A stretch of 18,330 bases of DNA from an uncultured Bacilli bacterium (GTDB taxonomy: Bacteria; Bacillota_I; Bacilli_A; RF39; UBA660), in NCBI GenBank assembly GCA_947632625.1, contig CANRPZ010000016.1:1-18330 (forward strand). Direction: 5' to 3'. Below, piece after piece: positions 13,147 to 18,330 of the stretch; within the stretch, counting starts at the first letter, position 1, and the number at the start of each line of letters is the position of its first letter. A program made the translations under genes and the position numbers. The notes under the pieces were generated by a model, which worked only from the letters and a program-made list of their open reading frames with translations, was not told the DNA's origin and made no database searches.

Positions 13147-14400
13147 ATGATAACAAAACCAAAAGGAACATATGATGTAATTGATAAGGAAGCCTTAAAA
13201 TTACAAAAGATTAATCGCTTAATTGAGTATACTTGTGAATTTTATAATTACGATTATATTCGTACGCCAATCTTTGAAGCGCGTGAATTATTTCATAGAA
13301 CGGTTGGAGAAGAAACAGATATCGTAACCAAGGAAACGTATGATTTTAAAGATAGAAGCGAAAGAGATTTAACACTACGACCAGAGGGTACAGCAGGAGT
13401 CGTTAGAAGCTTTATTGAAAATAAAATGTATGGTTCTAATATGCCAAGAAAACTTTATTATAATGGCACGATGTATCGTTATGAAAGACCTGGAAATGGA
13501 AGGAATCGTGAATTTACCCAATTTGGTGTAGAGGTATTAGGGAGTAATGATCCGGCTATAGACGCCGAGGTTATTTCTATGCCTTATCACATGTTTTTAG
13601 AACTTGGGTTTAAAGATTTAAATGTACGTATCAATAGCCTTGGTTCTAAAGAAGATAGAGAAAAGTATAAAATAGCTTTAAAAGAATATTTAAAACCACA
13701 CTTAAACGAGTTATGTAGCGATTGTAAAAAAAGATTTGAAACCAACCCATTACGGATTTTAGATTGTAAAGTCGATCGTGATTCCGAAATTTTAAAAAAT
13801 GTACCAAATATTTTAGACTATCAGACGGAAGAATCTAAAAACCGTTTTAATAAAGTATTAAAATATTTAGAATTTTTAGATGTCGATTATGAAATCGATT
13901 CGCATTTAGTACGTGGCCTAGATTACTACGATTATACCGTATTTGAAATTGAAAGCGATGCCAATGTTTTAGGGGGAGCAAGTACTATCGCAGCTGGTGG
14001 GCGTTATAACGATTTGGTAGAAACTCTAGGTGGTCCATCAACTCCATGTATTGGTTTTGCATGCGGACTAGAAAGAGTTATGCTTGCGATGGATGAGTTC
14101 GAAGAAACAGAAAAAAGAGCACTTGATTGCTACATTTTATATGTAAATGAAGAAGAAAAAATGAAAGCTTTAATGCTTGCTCAAGATCTTCGTTTAAGCG
14201 GAATAAGCGTTGATTATGATACAACAGGAAGAAGCTTGAAAAGTCAATTTAAAGAAGCAGACCGCAACAACGCGCAACTTTTAATACTTTTAAATAGTGA
14301 AGATTTAAAGAAAGGTTTAATTACTGTAAAAGACAATTTAACAAAAGAAGAAGAGAAAGTCGATGAAAATGAAATCATTGATTATATTGTATCTAGATAG
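13147..14400 (+). CDS. hisS: Histidyl-tRNA synthetase
   Basis: Class II synthetase that charges His tRNA. The 417-residue product has PKGTYDV at the start (5-11), motif 2 (MYRYERPGNG and REFTQFGVE, 109-129), the HisRS-specific RGLDYYDYTVFE (256-267) and AAGGRYNDL (282-290), and motif 3 GFACGLERVML (303-313). An anticodon-binding domain fills about 325-417. A conserved Cys cluster (Cys190, Cys193, Cys207) is present. AGGAGGAG (13135-13142) places the start at 13147. An in-frame ATG at 13129 would read through the ribosome-binding site and is rejected. It is the first gene behind the T-box, and its stop overlaps the asnS ribosome-binding site. Confidence 0.98.
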   Translation: MITKPKGTYDVIDKEALKLQKINRLIEYTCEFYNYDYIRTPIFEARELFHRTVGEETDIVTKETYDFKDRSERDLTLRPEGTAGVVRSFIENKMYGSNMPRKLYYNGTMYRYERPGNGRNREFTQFGVEVLGSNDPAIDAEVISMPYHMFLELGFKDLNVRINSLGSKEDREKYKIALKEYLKPHLNELCSDCKKRFETNPLRILDCKVDRDSEILKNVPNILDYQTEESKNRFNKVLKYLEFLDVDYEIDSHLVRGLDYYDYTVFEIESDANVLGGASTIAAGGRYNDLVETLGGPSTPCIGFACGLERVMLAMDEFEETEKRALDCYILYVNEEEKMKALMLAQDLRLSGISVDYDTTGRSLKSQFKEADRNNAQLLILLNSEDLKKGLITVKDNLTKEEEKVDENEIIDYIVSR

Positions 14401-14409
14401 GAGAATAGT

Positions 14410-15774
14410 ATGGACTTAAAAGAATTGTTTGTAAAAGCAAAAGAATTAGAAAATAAAGAAATTGAACTTGATGGTTGGGTACGTAATCATCGTCGTCAAA
14501 AAGATTTTGGTTTTATTGATTTTAGTGATGGAACTTGTTTTCAACATTTACAAATTGTTTATGACACCTCTTTAGCTAATTTTAATGAAATAAGTAAAAT
14601 TTTAGTAGGTAGCGCCCTTCATATTAAAGGAATATTAGTTCCTTCTAATGGTAAACAAGACTATGAGGCAAAAGCAATAGAAATTGTTGTACTAGGCTCT
14701 TGTCCTGAAGATTATCCAATCCAACCCAAAAGACACACAAGAGAATTTTTAAGAGAAATGGCTTATCTTCGCCCTCGTACGAATCTTTTTCAAGCTGTTT
14801 TTCGCATCAGAAGCGTTGCAGCATACGCTATACATAACTATTTTCAAGAAAGAGGATTTGTTTATTTTCATGCTCCATTAATTACCGCAAGTGATTGCGA
14901 AGGAGCTGGAGAAATGTTCCAAGTCACGACTCTTCCAATAGATAAAATAAAAGAAAGTCCTGATTACACCAAAGATTTCTTTGGCAAAATGACCAATTTA
15001 ACCGTAAGTGGTCAACTAGAAGCTGAAACGTTTGCAACCGCTTATAAAAAGACTTATACCTTTGGTCCAACTTTCCGTGCGGAAAACTCAAACACTAAAA
15101 CCCATGCTGCTGAATTTTGGATGATTGAACCCGAAATGTGTTTCTGCGATTTAGAAGGCGACATGGATATTATGGAAGATATGTTAAAATATGTTGTTTC
15201 CTATTGTTTAGAACATTGTAAAGAAGAAATGGCTTTTTTTAATCAATTTGTCGAGGAAGGTTTACTTGAAAAACTAAATAAACTCGTTACCGCAAAATTT
15301 ACGAGAATTGATTATAAAGATGTTATAGAATTACTCCAAAAAGCGGATGTTAAATGGGATTTTGTACCAACTTATGGTGGAGATATTGCCAAAGAACATG
15401 AAAAATACATTACGGAATACTTTAATGGTCCCGTCTTCATTAAAAACTGGCCAAAAGAAATTAAAGCTTTCTATATGAAACAAAATAGTGATGGCAAAAC
15501 CGTTGCCGCTGTGGATTTAGAGGTTCCAGGGGCAGGAGAATTAATGGGTGGTAGCCAAAGAGAAGAAGATTACGAAAAACTACTTTCTCGTATGAACGAA
15601 TTAAAAATGGATACCAAAAGTTTAGATTGGTACCTAAATTTAAGAAAATATGGTACTTGTGTTCATTCTGGTTTTGGTATGGGATTTGAGCGATTATTAA
15701 TCTATCTAACAGGTGTTGAAAATATCCGCGATGTCATTCCTTATCCAAGAACACCAGGAAATTGTGAGTACTAG
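14410..15774 (+). CDS. asnS: Asparaginyl-tRNA synthetase (E. coli-like form)
   Basis: Class IIb synthetase that charges Asn tRNA. The 454-residue product has an N-terminal OB-fold anticodon-binding domain (about 15-100; GWVRNHRRQKDFGF) and then the catalytic core. Core motifs include SDCEGAGEMFQV, TVSGQLEAE, motif 2 FGPTFRAENSNT with AEFWMIEPEM, and motif 3 GFGMGFERLL followed by RDVIPYPRTPGN. The GEMFQV segment and length match the E. coli-like AsnRS branch better than the ~430-residue Bacillus form. AGGAGA overlaps the hisS stop (14399-14404), so it is in the same message. In B. subtilis hisS is followed directly by aspS, so asnS appears inserted. Direct Asn charging means that GatCAB is mainly needed here for Gln tRNA. 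Confidence 0.97.
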   Translation: MDLKELFVKAKELENKEIELDGWVRNHRRQKDFGFIDFSDGTCFQHLQIVYDTSLANFNEISKILVGSALHIKGILVPSNGKQDYEAKAIEIVVLGSCPEDYPIQPKRHTREFLREMAYLRPRTNLFQAVFRIRSVAAYAIHNYFQERGFVYFHAPLITASDCEGAGEMFQVTTLPIDKIKESPDYTKDFFGKMTNLTVSGQLEAETFATAYKKTYTFGPTFRAENSNTKTHAAEFWMIEPEMCFCDLEGDMDIMEDMLKYVVSYCLEHCKEEMAFFNQFVEEGLLEKLNKLVTAKFTRIDYKDVIELLQKADVKWDFVPTYGGDIAKEHEKYITEYFNGPVFIKNWPKEIKAFYMKQNSDGKTVAAVDLEVPGAGELMGGSQREEDYEKLLSRMNELKMDTKSLDWYLNLRKYGTCVHSGFGMGFERLLIYLTGVENIRDVIPYPRTPGNCEY

Positions 15775-15803
15775 GTAGTACGCATGGATTTATCGCTGAC
15801 TAC
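15768..15803 (+). repeat. Alternative small inverted repeats after asnS
   Basis: GTACT (15768-15772) / AGTAC (15777-15781) spans the asnS stop with a 4-base loop. GTAGT (15775-15779) can instead pair with ACTAC (15799-15803). The two are mutually exclusive. No T run follows, so it is not a convincing terminator; it may mark a processing or pausing site in the operon message. The rest of the 123-base spacer up to aspS holds only the aspS ribosome-binding site (AAAGGA). Confidence 0.3.
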
Positions 15804-15897
15804 TTTATTAAAAAGGGAAATTATTTAAAAGGTTTATTTAGTGATAAAAAAGTAAACAAAACAAATGAAATCATAGAAAAAGAAAGGAAAGAAAAAA

Positions 15898-17664
15898 ATG
15901 AAACTATATAATAATGGAGAATTTAGAAAAAAAGATATAGATAAAGAATATACCGTCTATGGCTGGGTCAATAAAAGACGTGATATGGGTGGCGTTATTT
16001 TCGTTGATTTAAGAGATCGTTCTGGTTTTTTACAAGTTGTTTTTAATCGTCGCTTCTTAAAAGATGACTTTGCTCTAGCAGAAAGCCTTAAAAATGAATA
16101 CTGTATTAAAGTAAGTGGTAAGTTAATTGCTAGAACGGACGATATGATTAACCCTAAAATTCCTACTGGAGAGGTTGAGTTAATGGTCGAAAATCTAGAG
16201 ATTTTAAGTGAAGCAGATCCTCTTCCTTTTAACGTTTATGAAGATAGGGAGATTAGTGAAAATATTGGACTTAAATATCGTTATCTAGATCTTCGAAGAG
16301 AAAAGTTACAAAGAACAATTAAAACCCGTCATTTAATTACATCAGCAGCTAGAGAATATTTAAATAATCATGAATTTTTAGAAATTGAAACACCAATTCT
16401 ATGTAAATCAACACCAGAAGGAGCAAGAGACTATATCGTACCTTCTCGTGTAAATAAAGGATCTTTTTATGCCTTACCCCAAAGTCCTCAAATATTTAAA
16501 CAACTTTTAATGGTCGGAGGATTTGAAAGATATTATCAAATTGCTAGATGTTTTCGTGATGAAGATTTAAGAGCGGATCGTCAACCTGAATTTACCCAAA
16601 TTGATTTAGAGATGAGTTTTGCAAACCAAGAAGATATTATGTCTTTAGTAGAAGGTATGATTAAACATGTCGTTAAGAAAGTGAAAGGAATTGATTTACC
16701 AGATTTTCCTAAAATGCCTTATAAAGAAGCGATGGATCGATTTGGTTCTGATAAACCGGATACTAGATTTTCTATGGAACTTTTAGATCTAACGGAAATA
16801 TTAAAAGATACCAATATGAATGTATTTCGTAGCGTTATTGAAAGTGGTGGTATCGTTAAATGCTTAATTGTTAAAAATAATGGCGATAAATATTCAAGAA
16901 GCGATGTCGAACACTTAACGGATTTTGTTAAAATTTATGGTGCAAAAGGACTTGCTTGGTTAAAATATGATGAAAATAAATTTAATGGTGTTATTGCTAA
17001 AAATTTAGAAGAAGAGAAATTAGAGGAGATTCGTAAGACCTACAATGTAGAAAATAACGACTTAATTTTAATTGTTGCCGATAAGAAAAAGATCGTTTAT
17101 GACGCTTTAGGTGCTCTACGTTTAAAAATTGCGAATGACTTAAATTTAATTGATAAAGAAAAAATGAACTTTTTATGGGTCGTTGATTTTCCAATGTTTG
17201 AATATTCTGAAGCTGAAGGAAGATACAAAGCCATGCATCACCCCTTTACGATGCCAAGTGATTTAGAAATGCTAAAAACCGATAAAGAAAATGTTTTATC
17301 GATTGCCTACGATATCGTTTTAAATGGTTATGAATTAGGTGGAGGTTCTGTTCGTATTCATGATCCAAAAGTCCAAAAGATCGTCTTTGATGCTCTTGAA
17401 CTAACCGAAGAAGATATTAAAAATAAATTTGGTTTCTTCATTGATGCCTTTAAGTTTGGCGCTCCTCCTCATGCTGGACTTGCAATTGGACTAGAAAGAT
17501 TCACGATGCTTTTAAGTGGTACAGAAAATATCAAAGATGTCATTGCTTTTCCAAAAACCCAAAGTGCTAGTGATATTATGAGTGAAGCACCAAATAAAGT
17601 AAGTGAAGAGCAATTAGAAGAATTAGGAATTTCTATAGTAGAAGAGAGTGAAAGTGATGCCTAA
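15898..17664 (+). CDS. aspS: Aspartyl-tRNA synthetase, bacterial type
   Basis: Class IIb synthetase that charges Asp tRNA. The 588-residue product has the bacterial layout: OB-fold anticodon domain (1-105, with GWVNKRRDMGG at 22-32), catalytic core with STPEGARDY (171-179) and motif 2 (FRDEDLRADRQPEFTQ, 219-234), an inserted GAD domain (about 285-410), GGGSVRIHD and motif 3 GLERF (531-535). A conserved tail with FPKTQSASDIM follows. The residue where non-discriminating bacterial AspRS often has His is Met30 here, which leans towards a discriminating enzyme and fits the presence of asnS; this is an inference from a single position. It follows asnS after 123 bases and overlaps gatC by 8 bases. 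Confidence 0.97.
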   Translation: MKLYNNGEFRKKDIDKEYTVYGWVNKRRDMGGVIFVDLRDRSGFLQVVFNRRFLKDDFALAESLKNEYCIKVSGKLIARTDDMINPKIPTGEVELMVENLEILSEADPLPFNVYEDREISENIGLKYRYLDLRREKLQRTIKTRHLITSAAREYLNNHEFLEIETPILCKSTPEGARDYIVPSRVNKGSFYALPQSPQIFKQLLMVGGFERYYQIARCFRDEDLRADRQPEFTQIDLEMSFANQEDIMSLVEGMIKHVVKKVKGIDLPDFPKMPYKEAMDRFGSDKPDTRFSMELLDLTEILKDTNMNVFRSVIESGGIVKCLIVKNNGDKYSRSDVEHLTDFVKIYGAKGLAWLKYDENKFNGVIAKNLEEEKLEEIRKTYNVENNDLILIVADKKKIVYDALGALRLKIANDLNLIDKEKMNFLWVVDFPMFEYSEAEGRYKAMHHPFTMPSDLEMLKTDKENVLSIAYDIVLNGYELGGGSVRIHDPKVQKIVFDALELTEEDIKNKFGFFIDAFKFGAPPHAGLAIGLERFTMLLSGTENIKDVIAFPKTQSASDIMSEAPNKVSEEQLEELGISIVEESESDA

Positions 17665-17962
17665 ATTTACCAAAGAATTAGTCGATGATTTAGCCAAAAA
17701 ACTTTTAATTGGTTTATCTGAAGAAGAAAACCAAATGGTTTTAGATGAATTTGCTATTATTGATGAAAATTTAAGAAAAGTAGAAGATTTTCCAAACATC
17801 AAAGAGATTTCTCCAATGACGCATGCTCTAGATGATTTTACTTTTACCTTAAGAGAAGATGTTGCAGCTCCATCCATTCCTATAGAAGATGCCTTAAGAA
17901 ACTGTGATAGCAAAGAGGGAAGAGAAGTTGAGGTACCAAAAGTAGTAGGAGGGGAAAATTAA
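17657..17962 (+). CDS. gatC: Asp/Glu-tRNA amidotransferase subunit GatC
   Basis: GatC is the small belt-like subunit that holds GatA and GatB together in the amidotransferase converting Glu-tRNA(Gln) (and Asp-tRNA(Asn) where needed) to the amidated form. The 101-residue product has the family pattern: an N-terminal helix pair (FTKELVDDLAKKLLIGLSEE), a central helix with a conserved Asp/Glu-rich stretch (DEFAIIDENLRKV), then the extended MTHALDD segment and a LREDVAAPSIP-type linker. ATG 17657 is preferred over in-frame GTG 17648 because it gives the usual N-terminus. It overlaps the aspS end and the gatA start, consistent with equal expression. gatB is expected just beyond the window. Confidence 0.93.
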   Translation: MPKFTKELVDDLAKKLLIGLSEEENQMVLDEFAIIDENLRKVEDFPNIKEISPMTHALDDFTFTLREDVAAPSIPIEDALRNCDSKEGREVEVPKVVGGEN

Positions 17963-18330
17963 TGGATAAAACAATCGAAGAATTACACGAACTTTTAATT
18001 AATAAAAAAATAACGAGTAAAGAATTAGTTGAAGAATCCTTAAAAAAATCGCATGAAATAGAAGAAAAATACAACGCTTTTGTAACCATTTTGGATGATG
18101 CCAAAGAAACTAACGTTACCGATAATCTTTTATCTGGAATTCCTTTTGGAATCAAAGATAATTATTCGACGAAAGATATTCTATCAACAGGTTCTTCCAA
18201 TACTTTAAAAGATTATGTTCCATTTTTTAATGCTACTGCCGTTCAAAAATTACTAGATGCTGGTGCTATTCCCGTAAATAAAACAGCGATGGACGAATTT
18301 GGAATGGGGGGAGCAGGGACAACTTGCCAT
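17962..18330 (+). CDS. gatA: Asp/Glu-tRNA amidotransferase subunit GatA (partial, runs off the window)
   Basis: GatA is the amidase-signature subunit that releases ammonia from glutamine. Only the first 123 residues are present. They show the N-terminal helices (IEELHELLINKKITSKELVEE), the YNAFVTILDDA segment, and GIPFGIKDN containing the catalytic Lys. TAVQKLLDAGAIPVNKTAMDEF follows in the amidase fold. The stretch after it, FGMGGAGTTCH, is unlike the common FAMGSSTENS. The catalytic serines lie beyond the end. AGGAGGGG (17947-17954) is a strong site, and the start overlaps the gatC stop by one base. Confidence 0.95.
   Translation, partial: MDKTIEELHELLINKKITSKELVEESLKKSHEIEEKYNAFVTILDDAKETNVTDNLLSGIPFGIKDNYSTKDILSTGSSNTLKDYVPFFNATAVQKLLDAGAIPVNKTAMDEFGMGGAGTTCH

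Noticed and set aside
15775..15897. Second T-box or terminator between asnS and aspS
   Set aside because: There is no GGTGGNACCGCG-type element and no hairpin followed by a T run, only short alternative inverted repeats.
1..18330. Mobile elements, CRISPR arrays, tRNA or rRNA genes
   Set aside because: No terminal inverted repeats, transposase or integrase motifs, regularly spaced direct repeats, tRNA T-arm signatures or rRNA-like stretches were seen; coding is housekeeping throughout.

Overview
The window is AT-rich, densely coded DNA that looks like a low-GC Bacillota (Bacilli-like) chromosome. The gene order repeats the Bacillus subtilis ruvAB-queA-tgt ... comN ... relA-dtd ... hisS-aspS block, as recalled from that genome. 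TGA is a true stop (for example at the ends of the ComN-like gene and murE) and Trp is TGG, so this is not a code-4 mollicute. The murE product carries the DNPR motif usual for meso-diaminopimelate enzymes, which suggests a walled cell. No plasmid, phage, IS, CRISPR, tRNA or rRNA feature was found. The species cannot be named from the sequence alone.

Region 1 (1-4212): an upstream terminator, a promoter, then ruvA-ruvB (Holliday junction branch migration), queA-tgt (tRNA queuosine) and a small membrane-anchored, pilin-helix-like protein in the place where yajC usually sits. A bidirectional terminator closes the unit. Region 2 (4201-6634): an alternating-strand set of envelope genes: a TIGR04086/YrzE-like four-helix membrane protein (-), a DUF421/YetF-like protein (+) and a SpoVB/MurJ-superfamily flippase (-). 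Region 3 (6579-10451): a promoter drives a ComN-like small protein, a long RelA/SpoT-type alarmone enzyme, dtd (D-aminoacyl-tRNA deacylase) and a TPR-like protein. secDF, recJ and apt, expected here by synteny, are missing. The alarmone enzyme has lost its hydrolase catalytic pair while keeping a Rel-type synthetase domain.

Region 4 (10438-12837): murE as a stand-alone gene and an unrecognised Tyr-rich 282-residue protein with a near-consensus promoter. Region 5 (12854-18330): a promoter overlapped by a dyad, a complete T-box riboswitch, then hisS-asnS-aspS-gatC-gatA (gatA runs off the end). The T-box UGGC bulge fits a tRNA with discriminator base G73 (Asp or Asn) and not His. The specifier loop holds GAC immediately followed by AAC, so the operon is probably controlled by Asp and possibly Asn tRNA charging.

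The most unusual points are the hydrolase-dead Rel, the Asp/Asn T-box with no obvious classical terminator, the pilin-like protein in the yajC slot, and the E. coli-type asnS placed between hisS and aspS. I see no evidence for a wholly new multi-gene system.
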